A stretch of DNA of 43,112 nucleotides, from positions 1 through 43,112 of the forward strand of contig JAMXCX010000009.1 of the NCBI GenBank assembly GCA_024542985.1, given 5' to 3'. Source of the stretch: Candidatus Omnitrophota bacterium (GTDB lineage: Bacteria; Omnitrophota; Gorgyraeia; Duberdicusellales; 4484-171). Shown one piece after another: positions 29,161-38,196 of the stretch. Both the position numbers and the translations under genes were made by a program. A model generated the notes under the pieces. The model made no database searches, was not told the origin of the DNA, and saw only the letters and a program-made list of their open reading frames with translations. The first letter of the stretch is position 1. Each line of letters begins with the position of its first letter.

Positions 29161-30597
29161 ATGGAGGATTTAATTAATCTTACAGGTTTCGAGATTGCTC
29201 AAGACATAAAGAAAGGGCAATTTAACCAAGAGCAAGTTTACACTTTTTTTAAGGACAGGATAAAGAGGCTGGATCCTTCTTTGAAGAGTTTTGTAGAACT
29301 CTACCAGGAGCCGGTTTGTTCTGAAGGCTCCTCTGCTCTCAAAGGTTTGCCTATTGCCGTAAAAGATAATATTTGCATCAAAGGGAAAAAAATTACCTGC
29401 GCTTCTAAAATTTTATCTTCTCATACAGCTGTTTACGATGCCAGCTCAGTAAACTTATTGAAAAAAGCAGGATTAAATATTATTGGAACTACAAATATGG
29501 ATGAGTTTGCCTTTGGCTCTTCCACAGAGAATTCTTGCTACGGACCGACGAAAAATCCTTGGGATACAACTAGGGTCGTAGGTGGCTCAAGCGGAGGTTC
29601 AGCAGCTGCAGTAGCCGCAAGGCTAGTTCCCTTTGCTTTAGGTTCAGATACAGGCGGTTCAATCCGCCAGCCAGCATCTCTTTGCGGGGTAGTGGGTTTT
29701 AAACCGACTTACGGCTTGGTTTCGCGTTATGGACTGGTTGCTTTTGGTTCAAGTCTAGATCAAATAGGGCCAATAACTACAAATTTTATAGATTGCGCTA
29801 ATCTTTTAAATGTAATTTGCAGACCTGACAATAAGGATTCTACATCTGCTGATTTAGAAGTGCCTGATTTTACAAAAAGCCTACAAAATAATGTTGCAGG
29901 TTTAAAAATAGGCCTGCCTAAGGAGTATTTTGCTGAAGGGTTAAATCCAGAGATAAAAGAAGCCGTAGACGCGGCAATCTCAATTTTTAAAAAGAAAAAA
30001 GTAAAATTCATAGAAATAAGCCTTCCGGCTACAGAATATGCAGTAGCCACCTATTATATTATTGCTTCTTCGGAAGCAAGTTCCAATTTACAGAGGTTTG
30101 ACGGCATAAAATATGGGCTAAGAACTCCGGCATCGAGTTTAAGAAGCCTGTATGCTAAAAGCCGTCAAAATGGGTTTGGCGATGAAGTAAAAAGACGGGT
30201 TTTTCTGGGCACTTACAGCCTTTCCAGCGGATATTATGAGGCTTATTACTTAAAAGCGCTTAAAGTGAGAAGATTGATAAAAAAAGATTTTGATAAAGCC
30301 TTTACTGAAGTGGATGTTATTCTCACACCTACATCTCCTACTGCTGCTTTTAGAATCGGAGAAAAGACTCAAGAGCCTTTAAGCATGTATTTATCAGATA
30401 TCTATACTATATCTGCAAATTTAGCAGGGCTCTGCGCGGTGTCTTTCCCTTGCGGGTTTACAAGAGATAATTTGCCTGTAGGAGTGCAATTAATTGGCAA
30501 GGAGTTTGACGAAGCAGCTCTTATAAGACTAGGGTTTTCTTATCAAAATTGCACTGATTTTCATAAAAAAATACCACCGTTGGCAATGAAAAGTTAA
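29161..30597 (+). CDS. gatA: Asp/Glu-tRNA amidotransferase subunit A (ORF can extend to GTG at 29152)
   Basis: GLPIAVKDNICIKG, VVGGSSGGSAAAVAARLVPFALGSDTGGSIRQPASLCGVVGFKPTYGLVSRYG. Confidence 0.96.
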   Translation: MEDLINLTGFEIAQDIKKGQFNQEQVYTFFKDRIKRLDPSLKSFVELYQEPVCSEGSSALKGLPIAVKDNICIKGKKITCASKILSSHTAVYDASSVNLLKKAGLNIIGTTNMDEFAFGSSTENSCYGPTKNPWDTTRVVGGSSGGSAAAVAARLVPFALGSDTGGSIRQPASLCGVVGFKPTYGLVSRYGLVAFGSSLDQIGPITTNFIDCANLLNVICRPDNKDSTSADLEVPDFTKSLQNNVAGLKIGLPKEYFAEGLNPEIKEAVDAAISIFKKKKVKFIEISLPATEYAVATYYIIASSEASSNLQRFDGIKYGLRTPASSLRSLYAKSRQNGFGDEVKRRVFLGTYSLSSGYYEAYYLKALKVRRLIKKDFDKAFTEVDVILTPTSPTAAFRIGEKTQEPLSMYLSDIYTISANLAGLCAVSFPCGFTRDNLPVGVQLIGKEFDEAALIRLGFSYQNCTDFHKKIPPLAMKS

Positions 30598-30690
30598 AAA
30601 TGCAAAAAAAAGAAAATATTATTAAAGAAAATTTAAATAAAAGAGCCTTTATAGTTCTAATTCTTAATTTTTAATTGGTTATTTTTAATT
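30592..30690. repeat. AT-rich inverted repeat between gatA and gatB
   Basis: AGTTAAAAAT (30592-30601) / ATTTTTAATT (30681-30690), overlapping the gatA stop codon. Confidence 0.45.
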
Positions 30691-30700
30691 GGAACAAAGA

Positions 30701-32116
30701 ATGAGTGATTTTGAAACTGTAATTGGATTAGAGGTGCATACTCAGTTAAACACGAAGTCAAAAATTTTCTGCTCTTGTTCTACTAGTTTCGAAAACCGGC
30801 CTAATGTTAATATTTGCCCGGTTTGCTGCGGCTATCCGGGGACGTTGCCAGTTTTCAATAAGAAAGTTCTAGATTTAGCTGTGAGAGTTTGTCTGGCCTT
30901 AAGTTGTAAGATCAATAAGACTATATATTTCGAACGAAAAAATTACTTTTATCCGGATTTACCCAAAAATTACCAGATTTCGCAGTATAAAATGCCTTTA
31001 GGAGAAGGTGGTTTCCTAGAGCTTTCCAGCAAAAAAATAAGAATCAATAGGATTCATATGGAAGAAGACGCCGGCAAATTAGTTCATAAAGACGATTACT
31101 CTTTGGTAGATTTTAATCGTACGGGTACTCCGCTTTTAGAAATAGTCTCTGAGCCGGAGATTAACAGCCCTCAAGAAGCCTTTGATTATTTAAATGCTTT
31201 GAAACTTATCTTGCAGTATATTAATGTTTCCGATTGCGATATGGAAAAGGGGTCTTTACGCTGCGATGCCAATATTTCCTTACGAAAAAAAGGGAATACT
31301 CAATTAGGTACAAAAGTAGAATTAAAAAATATGAATACATTTAAGGGGGCTAGGACAGCTTTAGAATTTGAGATAAAAAGACAGACAAATGTATTAAATA
31401 GAGGTGAAAGAATAATTCAGGAAACCAGACTATGGGATACGGATAAAGCTAAAACAACAGCAATGCGCACGAAAGAACAAGCACAGGATTACCGCTATTT
31501 TCCTGAACCGGATCTCCTGGATTTTTCGGTTACTAAAGAAGTAATAGAAAAAGAAAAAAATTTTATAGGAGAGTTACCCTTGGAAAAGAAAAAAAGATTT
31601 TTGAAAATCTATAAGATTTCTATAAAAGAAGTAGATATATTTATCAATAGCCCTTTCCTGGCGGATTTTTTTGAAGAGGTGCTAAAGCATTATCCTAAGG
31701 ATCAGGAAGTATCCAACTGGTTCCTGGGGCCTTTTCTGGAACAAGTAAATACTTTAGGCGGTAAATTTGACCAAATAAAAATATCAGCTCATAATTTTGC
31801 AAAAATTATAAAGTATTTTTGTGAAGGAAAAATAAATAATCTGGCAGCAAAGAAAATTCTTTCTTTAAGTATTACCACAGATGACGATATAGATGCTATT
31901 ATAGAGAAGGAGAAACTTATCCAAATATCAGATAGAGGTGAATTAGAAGCTTTTATTGAAGAGGTCGTTGGCCTAAACCCTAAACCGGTACAAGAGTATC
32001 TGGAAGGAAAAGATAAGGCAATAATGTTTCTTGTTGGCCAGGTTATGAAAAAAACTAAGGGCAAGGCTAATCCTAAAATAACAAGGGAAATGATTGAAAG
32101 GAGGGTAAAGAAGTGA
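30701..32116 (+). CDS. gatB: Asp/Glu-tRNA amidotransferase subunit B (ORF can extend to TTG at 30689)
   Basis: FETVIGLEVHTQLNTKSKIFCSCS, CPVCCGYPGTLPVFN, RIHMEEDAGKL, DFNRTGTPLLEIVSEP. Confidence 0.97.
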   Translation: MSDFETVIGLEVHTQLNTKSKIFCSCSTSFENRPNVNICPVCCGYPGTLPVFNKKVLDLAVRVCLALSCKINKTIYFERKNYFYPDLPKNYQISQYKMPLGEGGFLELSSKKIRINRIHMEEDAGKLVHKDDYSLVDFNRTGTPLLEIVSEPEINSPQEAFDYLNALKLILQYINVSDCDMEKGSLRCDANISLRKKGNTQLGTKVELKNMNTFKGARTALEFEIKRQTNVLNRGERIIQETRLWDTDKAKTTAMRTKEQAQDYRYFPEPDLLDFSVTKEVIEKEKNFIGELPLEKKKRFLKIYKISIKEVDIFINSPFLADFFEEVLKHYPKDQEVSNWFLGPFLEQVNTLGGKFDQIKISAHNFAKIIKYFCEGKINNLAAKKILSLSITTDDDIDAIIEKEKLIQISDRGELEAFIEEVVGLNPKPVQEYLEGKDKAIMFLVGQVMKKTKGKANPKITREMIERRVKK

Positions 32117-33333
32117 GAAGAAGATTTATTATTTTATCAGCAGTTTTGGCAATAAGTGGGTTATTGGTTAAGGCAGATTTTTCTTTTGCCAAGGTAAGAG
32201 ACAAATTGTACCGGGAGCTGGAAATATTTGCCGAAGGCTTGGCTGTTATTGAGAAAAAATATGTAGAAAGTAAACCGGCTCAGGATTTAATCTATGGCGC
32301 TATGAAGGGTTTGCTTTTATCCTTGGATGTTTATAGCCAGTTTCTAGACCCTGACGATTATAAGAATCTTATGGTTGAAACAGAAGGTAAATTTGGCGGT
32401 TTGGGTATAGAAATTACCATAAGAGAAGGACTTCTTACTATCATTTCTCCCATAGAAGACACGCCTGCCTGGGAAGCGGGCATTATCGCCGGTGATATTA
32501 TTATTAAAATAGACGGGAAATTAACAAAAGATATTACTCTTAACGAAGCAGTTAAGAAAATGCGGGGTGAGCCGGGCACAAAAATTACTTTAACTGTTTT
32601 GAGAGAAAAGGATAGAAGCCTAAAAGACATAGAAATTACCAGGGGGATTATTAAAATAAAAGATATAAAGAGAGCGCTTATCTTAGAAGATGGTGTTGGT
32701 TACGTAAAGATATCCGAATTTAGAGAGAGTACGTCGAGAGATTTAGGAAAAGCCTTGGCTAAGATAAAAAAAGAAAAATTAAAAGCCTTAATTCTTGATA
32801 TGAGGAATAATCCTGGGGGTCTATTAAGCTCGGCTATAGAAGTCTCTAGCCGGTTTTTAGAGACAGGAAAAGTAGTTGTATCTACTAAATCCAGAAGTGA
32901 GGCAGAGAGCATTTATAAATCTATATCATTTAAGGAGAAATACTTGAATATTCCCATGGTAGTATTGGTAAATAAAGGCAGCGCTTCCGGAAGTGAAATT
33001 GTTGCCGCTGCTCTTCGAGAAAATAACCGGGCTATTCTTCTAGGAGTAACTACTTTTGGTAAAGGGTCAGTTCAAACTATAATTCCTTTGTCCGATGGTT
33101 CAGCTCTCAGGTTAACTACATCTAAGTATTATACTCCCAGCGGCAGAAGTATTCATGAAAAAGGGATTGATCCCGATGTCGTAGTAGAAAAGAAAATGAT
33201 TGAAAATGCAAAGGAAGATGTTTTTCAGAAGTTAGAAAAGAAGAAAGATTTTGAATATAAAAATGATTACCAGATAATAAGAGCTTTAGATTTGATCAAA
33301 GGATTGCTTGTTTTAGGAAACACTAAGCAGTAG
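32113..33333 (+). CDS. C-terminal processing peptidase (PDZ + S41)
   Basis: PDZ core GLGIEITIREGLLTIISPIEDTPAWEAGI; S41 motifs LDMRNNPGGLL, VNKGSASGSEIVAAALRENNRA, TFGKGSVQ. Confidence 0.95.
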   Translation: MRRRFIILSAVLAISGLLVKADFSFAKVRDKLYRELEIFAEGLAVIEKKYVESKPAQDLIYGAMKGLLLSLDVYSQFLDPDDYKNLMVETEGKFGGLGIEITIREGLLTIISPIEDTPAWEAGIIAGDIIIKIDGKLTKDITLNEAVKKMRGEPGTKITLTVLREKDRSLKDIEITRGIIKIKDIKRALILEDGVGYVKISEFRESTSRDLGKALAKIKKEKLKALILDMRNNPGGLLSSAIEVSSRFLETGKVVVSTKSRSEAESIYKSISFKEKYLNIPMVVLVNKGSASGSEIVAAALRENNRAILLGVTTFGKGSVQTIIPLSDGSALRLTTSKYYTPSGRSIHEKGIDPDVVVEKKMIENAKEDVFQKLEKKKDFEYKNDYQIIRALDLIKGLLVLGNTKQ

Positions 33334-33373
33334 ATTTTCGTTTTCACAATAATCTCAGCTATTATTAAGATAT

Positions 33374-34363
33374 ATGTATACTTTAGGCATAGAAACATCT
33401 TGCGATGAGACTTCTTGCGCAATTTTAGAAAAGCGTAAGGTTTTGTCCAACATTACAATATCTTCTTTAAAAGAACACAAAAAGTATGGTGGGGTAGTTC
33501 CTGAAATTGCTACGCGTGCTCACCTCAAGAATATCGATAAGGTTTTAGAGCTTAGCCAGAGAAAAGCAGGTATACTTTTGAAAAAAATAGATTTAATTTC
33601 TGTAACATATAAGCCAGGTTTGTTCGGAGCATTGGTCGTGGGGCTAAATTTCGCCAAAGCTTTATCTTTAGCTATTAATAGGCCTTTTGTCGGGGTTAAT
33701 CACCTTCACGCACATCTTTTTGCGCCTTTTTTAAATCAGAAAAGAAGAATCAAATTTCCCTTTCTAGGATTGGTTGTGTCTGGAGGGCATACCGGAATAT
33801 ACCGAGTGGATGATTTTGACAAAATAAAAATTTTAGGACAAACCAGGGATGATGCTTGCGGAGAAGTTTTTGACAAAGTAGCTAAAGCTTATGGGTTAGG
33901 TTATCCCGGAGGGCCTATCATTGACAGGCTTTTTAAACTTAAATATAAGAATGATTTTCGTTTTAAGTGCGGTAGAATAGGATTTGATTTTAGCTTTAGC
34001 GGGATAAAGACAGCGCTTATTTATAAAAAAATGGAGATGGAAAAAAAGGGAACTTTTGGCTTAAAAGTACGCCAACGGTTGGTTTCATCTTTCCAGTATG
34101 CGGCTTTAGAGACAATTATAGCTATTGTTTTAGACGCTAAGAATAAATTAAAAATAAAAAGTGTGGTCTGCGGCGGCGGAGTTATCGCTAATGAGTATTT
34201 GCGCAAGCGCCTAAAGGAGGAAAAAAGTAAAGGAATAGATCTTTTTATTGCTCCCAAAGAGTATTCGGGTGATAACGCAGCAATGGTTGCAGGATTAGGT
34301 TTTTATCTGTATAATAAGGGATACCAAAACAGCAATATAGGTTTAAAAGCGGAGGCCAATTAG
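33374..34363 (+). CDS. tsaD: tRNA N6-adenosine threonylcarbamoyltransferase
   Basis: LGIETSCDETSCAI, VNHLHAHLFAPF, LVVSGGHTGIY, CGGGVIANEYLR. Confidence 0.97.
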   Translation: MYTLGIETSCDETSCAILEKRKVLSNITISSLKEHKKYGGVVPEIATRAHLKNIDKVLELSQRKAGILLKKIDLISVTYKPGLFGALVVGLNFAKALSLAINRPFVGVNHLHAHLFAPFLNQKRRIKFPFLGLVVSGGHTGIYRVDDFDKIKILGQTRDDACGEVFDKVAKAYGLGYPGGPIIDRLFKLKYKNDFRFKCGRIGFDFSFSGIKTALIYKKMEMEKKGTFGLKVRQRLVSSFQYAALETIIAIVLDAKNKLKIKSVVCGGGVIANEYLRKRLKEEKSKGIDLFIAPKEYSGDNAAMVAGLGFYLYNKGYQNSNIGLKAEAN

Positions 34364-34789
34364 ATGATAGGTATGTTTTCTATGATACTGCGGTTGATTG
34401 TTGCCTTTATTTTCGGCAGTGTTCTCGGTTATGAGAGGGAAAAAAAGAGGGGAAGTGCGGGCTTAAGGACTCATATATTGGTCTGTATGGGGTCAGCATT
34501 AATAATGTTGACTTCTTTGCATCTTTATGATATGTATCAAGGTAAGGCTTCTGTTGATCCGGGAAGAATTGCCGCAGGCGTAGTCACCGGTATTGGGTTT
34601 TTAGGCGCAGGCACTATTATTAGAAGTAAAGAAGGCGTTAAGGGCCTGACTACCGCAGCGAGTCTTTGGATTAGTGCGGCAATTGGTTTAGCCGTAGGCT
34701 GCGGATATATAAGCGCTGCTTTAATCACCACAGTGATTACTTATCTATCTCTTTCGTATCTTAAAAAGGTAGAGCAAGAGATGCATTAG
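34364..34789 (+). CDS. MgtC/SapB family membrane protein
   Basis: GSVLGYEREKKRGSAGLRTHILVCMGSALIMLTS, GIGFLGAGTIIRSKEGVKGLTTAASLWISAAIGLAVGCG. Confidence 0.94.
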   Translation: MIGMFSMILRLIVAFIFGSVLGYEREKKRGSAGLRTHILVCMGSALIMLTSLHLYDMYQGKASVDPGRIAAGVVTGIGFLGAGTIIRSKEGVKGLTTAASLWISAAIGLAVGCGYISAALITTVITYLSLSYLKKVEQEMH

Positions 34790-34830
34790 ATAGATTTTGT
34801 TTGAAAGGATAATATTAGGGGGTGAATGGT

Positions 34831-35322
34831 ATGAGTAAACGAAGAGACGAAGACAAAATACTTGATGTTAGCGCTTCAATGCGGGGGAGTCTGGTTTTTT
34901 CCGATCCGGTAAATTTGCGAATAAATGGCAAATTTGAGGGCAACCTGTCAACCAAAGGGGTTTTGATCATCGGCAACGAGGCGGATATAAAGGCTGATAT
35001 TATAGGAGAAGAAATAACTATTTCTGGTACAGTAAAAGGGAAAATTAAAGCAACAGTAAGCCTTAAGTTCACATCTACAGCTCATGTAACAGGTGATGTT
35101 GAGATGTATAGGTTTTCCATTGAGGAGGGAGCCATTTTTAACGGCAGATGTAATATGCTTGATGGTAAAATTTCTTTAGAGGAAATATCTGATTATCTTT
35201 CTGTTGAAGAAAGTAAAATTGTCGAATGGGTTGATGATGGTAAAATTCCTGTAGAGAAAGAAGGCAGTAAAATGCTATTTGACCGCAAAAAAGTAGAGCA
35301 GTGGATTGCCCAGAAAACCTAA
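34831..35322 (+). CDS. Bactofilin-like domain fused to C-terminal excisionase/MerR-type HTH (ORF can extend to GTG at 34822)
   Basis: Beta-helix repeats RGSLVFSDPVNLRINGKFEGNLSTKGVLIIGNEADIKADIIGEEITISGTVKGKI, then ISLEEISDYLSVEESKIVEWVDDGKIPVEKEGSKMLFDRKKVEQWI. Confidence 0.85.
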   Translation: MSKRRDEDKILDVSASMRGSLVFSDPVNLRINGKFEGNLSTKGVLIIGNEADIKADIIGEEITISGTVKGKIKATVSLKFTSTAHVTGDVEMYRFSIEEGAIFNGRCNMLDGKISLEEISDYLSVEESKIVEWVDDGKIPVEKEGSKMLFDRKKVEQWIAQKT

Positions 35323-35440
35323 ATTTCTAAAAGTCAGAGATTCAATTCCTAGTTAATTATATCCAAGGTTTGTCGAATAAAAGAGTCAGCAACTCGAAAC
35401 AATAGACGTTTGTAGGGCATAAAACTATTACAGGTGAAAG

Positions 35441-35755
35441 ATGAAAGAAAAACTTCTTGCTACACGTGAGGTTTCTCATATTTTAGGAATTCCGGAAAAA
35501 GATATAATAGACTTAGCCAAAGCCAATCTTATCCCTCATTACAGAGTAGCCGGAGAATTTTTGAGGTTTAAAAGGGAAGATATATCTCGGGTTAAGCCTA
35601 CGATCAAAAAGAAATATAATGTTACTGACAGGAAACACCGCGGGGCGGAAAGGCTAAGAGATTTCTTTTATTTTAATGATTTCTATATTGTTTCTACGGT
35701 GATAATTGCTGTTTTGTTATGGTTTATAGTCAAAGATATAGTTTTTAGTGTCTAA
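35441..35755 (+). CDS. Excisionase-type HTH protein with C-terminal TM anchor
   Basis: LLATREVSHILGIPEKDIIDLAKANLIPHYRVAGEFLRFKREDISR followed by TM FYIVSTVIIAVLLWFIVKDIVF. Confidence 0.85.
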   Translation: MKEKLLATREVSHILGIPEKDIIDLAKANLIPHYRVAGEFLRFKREDISRVKPTIKKKYNVTDRKHRGAERLRDFFYFNDFYIVSTVIIAVLLWFIVKDIVFSV

Positions 35756-35919
35756 AAATAAACAGCTGCCTTTCACAACTTTCTTGCCCATCCTGCCTTT
35801 ACTCCGATATCAGAAAATCAGGGAGCAGTGTTTTCTAAGATGAAAGGGAATTCCGTTAGAGGAGTATTGGTGCCGCGCCTATAGCGTGTGGGCTCTGAGT
35901 TTAAGATAAGGAGAATATT

Positions 35920-36240
35920 GTGATAAATTTTGATGATTTTTCAAAATTAGATTTAAGAATAGGTAAAATTTTAGAGGTTAAGGCGCATCCTGATGCTGAG
36001 AAGCTCTATTTGTTAAAGGTAGATATTGGAGAAAAAACTATTTCTCTGGTTGCGGGAATGAAGCCTTTTTATTCTTCGGAAGATTTACTCGGTAAATTGA
36101 TAGTTGTCCTGGTTAATTTGGAGCCGAGAAATATTAGAGGGTTTTTATCCGAGGGCATGCTCCTTGCAGCTCAAAGTAAAGACGATGTAAGCTTGATAAT
36201 TTCTGACAAAGAGATTATCCCCGGTTCGCTGATAAGTTAA
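35920..36240 (+). CDS. Stand-alone tRNA-binding OB-fold protein (EMAPII/MetG-C/CsaA-like), GTG start
   Basis: DFSKLDLRIGKILEVKAHPDAEKLYLLKVDIGEKTISLVAGMKPFYSSEDLLGKLIVVLVNLEPRNIRGFLSEGMLLAA. Confidence 0.92.
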   Translation: MINFDDFSKLDLRIGKILEVKAHPDAEKLYLLKVDIGEKTISLVAGMKPFYSSEDLLGKLIVVLVNLEPRNIRGFLSEGMLLAAQSKDDVSLIISDKEIIPGSLIS

Positions 36241-36284
36241 GCGGAAATAAAAAGTAAACCCCCGTCAGCTTCAATCGGTAATGG

Positions 36285-36312
36285 CCACCGATTAAAATCG
36301 GTGGTTTTCTTT
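36285..36312 (+). terminator. Rho-independent terminator with a possible alternative anti-stem
   Basis: CCACCGAT-TAAA-ATCGGTGG followed by TTTTCTTT; upstream AATCGGT (36273-36279) can pair with ACCGATT (36287-36293). Confidence 0.8.
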
Positions 36313-36330
36313 AACGGGAGTAAAGCTAAT

Positions 36331-36741
36331 ATGCTAACAGATTATATAAAAGTAAAAACAAAAGGCAACAGCGACATCATAGATATTACTCTCCAAGTAG
36401 CAGGGTTTGTAGAGAGACAGAAGATAAAAGACGGTATTATTTTTTTATCTGTTATCGGCTCAACAGCAGCTATTACCACTATGGAGTATGAATCAGGGCT
36501 AATAAAAGATTTAAAAAGGGCATTCGAAGAAATCATCCCCTACAAAAAAGATTACGCTCATAATTTTACCTGGGCCGATGATAACGGGCACTCTCATTTA
36601 CGCAGTTCATTCATTAAGACAAGTTTTTTTGTTTCTGTCACCGCAAGCAAGCTTGATTTAGGAACTTGGCAGCAGATAGTTTTAGTCGATTTCGATACTC
36701 AGCCCAGAGATAGAAAAATAGTAGTTAAAGGTGTTATTTAA
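36331..36741 (+). CDS. YjbQ/UPF0047 family protein (ORF-track start 36301 lies in the terminator)
   Basis: DIIDITLQVAGFVERQKIKDGIIFLSVIGSTAAITTMEYESGLIKDLKRAFEEIIP, HLRSSFIKTSFFVSV, GTWQQIVLVDFD. Confidence 0.9.
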   Translation: MLTDYIKVKTKGNSDIIDITLQVAGFVERQKIKDGIIFLSVIGSTAAITTMEYESGLIKDLKRAFEEIIPYKKDYAHNFTWADDNGHSHLRSSFIKTSFFVSVTASKLDLGTWQQIVLVDFDTQPRDRKIVVKGVI

Positions 36742-36742
36742 A

Positions 36743-37567
36743 ATGGCCATTGATTTAAATAGAATTCTTGAGGATTTTGATTTAATATTCATTGATTTAG
36801 AAACGACAGGTTTAGATGTAGTTACCGGGGATTCTATCTGTGAGATAGGCGCATTTAAAATTAGGCAGAGAAAAACTGTAGACAAATTTCACAGTCTCAT
36901 TAACCCGAAAAAAGATGTTCCTAAAGAAGCCTACCAGATTCACAAAATATCTAATGAAGAATTAAAAAAAGCACCATACTTTGAGGAGATAGCTGATAAA
37001 CTCATGTCTTTTCTTAAGAATAGTATAATATGTGCTTATAATGTGGGTTTTGACGTGGGGTTTCTCAATCATCACCTAAAGGATATGGATTATATTCCTT
37101 TAAACAATCCGGCCATAGATATTCTTTCTATGGCTAGAGATGTACTTGATTTGTCAAGGTATAATTTAGAGGCAACAGCCAAATTTTTTAATATTGATTG
37201 CAACGGTAAGCTCCACCGAGCCCTGGAAGATGCCGTTTTAGCTTATGAAGTTTTTAAAAGACTGGCGGATATTTTTAAAGAGAAAAAAATACAAAAATTA
37301 GGTGAGTTTTTATCTCTTTATGGGTTAAATAACGAAATATTTGCAGCCGGTGAGAATAAAAAAGTATCTTTTATTAAAGAAGCAATTGACAATAAATCGT
37401 TTTTAAGATTGCGATATTTTTCTTCCGCTAATATCATAAGAGACGAAAAGGCAATTCCGCTTCGCCTTTTTCGGGAAAATAAGAATCTTTGTCTTTTATA
37501 CCAGGGCCCGGGGGAAAATTCTTCTCGCATAAGATTAAACCGTATTCTTGAAGCAGAGCACGCCTAA
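36743..37567 (+). CDS. DnaQ-like 3'-5' exonuclease with C-terminal WYL-like domain
   Basis: FIDLETTGLDVVTGDSICEIGAFKI, AYNVGFDVGFLNHHL, HRALEDAVLAYEVF; C-terminal IKEAIDNKSFLRLRYFSS...IPLRLFRENKNLCLLYQGPGENSSRIRLNRIL. Confidence 0.88.
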   Translation: MAIDLNRILEDFDLIFIDLETTGLDVVTGDSICEIGAFKIRQRKTVDKFHSLINPKKDVPKEAYQIHKISNEELKKAPYFEEIADKLMSFLKNSIICAYNVGFDVGFLNHHLKDMDYIPLNNPAIDILSMARDVLDLSRYNLEATAKFFNIDCNGKLHRALEDAVLAYEVFKRLADIFKEKKIQKLGEFLSLYGLNNEIFAAGENKKVSFIKEAIDNKSFLRLRYFSSANIIRDEKAIPLRLFRENKNLCLLYQGPGENSSRIRLNRILEAEHA

Positions 37568-37622
37568 TTAATGATTAATTTTTGGCCTACAACAAGTTTA
37601 ATGCCCTCCAGAATGAATTCAC

Positions 37623-37651
37623 TTTACAAAAGTAGTTTATATATTTACAAT
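37623..37651 (+). promoter_or_regulatory. Sigma70-type promoter for lrp-aminotransferase
   Basis: TTTACA - 17 nt - TACAAT, ~29 nt before the lrp start. Confidence 0.65.
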
Positions 37652-37679
37652 ATAAAATATAAATATAAAAGGAGGTAAT

Positions 37680-38162
37680 ATGGATGAGATACTAGAGATT
37701 TTAGAGGTCAATGCCAGAATTTCCTTAGAAGATTTACAGAAAATAACTCAGAAAAGTAAAAAAGAACTAAATCAGACAATAAAAACGTATGAAAAAAAAG
37801 GTATAATCGTTAAGTATAAAGCAGTAATTAATCGTCAGAAGATTAAGAATGATTCAAGAGTGGTTGCTTTGATTGAAGTCAAGGTGGCTCCCCAGAAAGA
37901 TGTTGGTTTTGACCTGATTGCTGAAAGAATTTACCGCTTTCCAGAAGTAAAAAGCTGCTATCTTCTTTCCGGAACTTATGATTTACTTTTAATTCTCGAA
38001 GGTAAGGATATTCATACTGTAGCTAGTTTTGTTTCTGAGAAGTTGTCCCCATTAAGCCAGGTAAAAGGCACGACCACCCATTTTCTTCTTAAAAAATACA
38101 AAGAAGATGGAGTGATTTTAGTAAAAGGTGAAAAAAATAGACGCCTGCCGATAACCTATTAG
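37680..38162 (+). CDS. Lrp/AsnC family transcriptional regulator
   Basis: N-terminal HTH; C-terminal RAM-like domain (RVVALIEVKVAP...FPEVKSCYLLSGTYDLLLILEGKD); RBS aggaggt. Confidence 0.88.
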   Translation: MDEILEILEVNARISLEDLQKITQKSKKELNQTIKTYEKKGIIVKYKAVINRQKIKNDSRVVALIEVKVAPQKDVGFDLIAERIYRFPEVKSCYLLSGTYDLLLILEGKDIHTVASFVSEKLSPLSQVKGTTTHFLLKKYKEDGVILVKGEKNRRLPITY

Positions 38163-38196
38163 AAGCTATAAGCCATAACTTTTATTAAAAGAGAAG

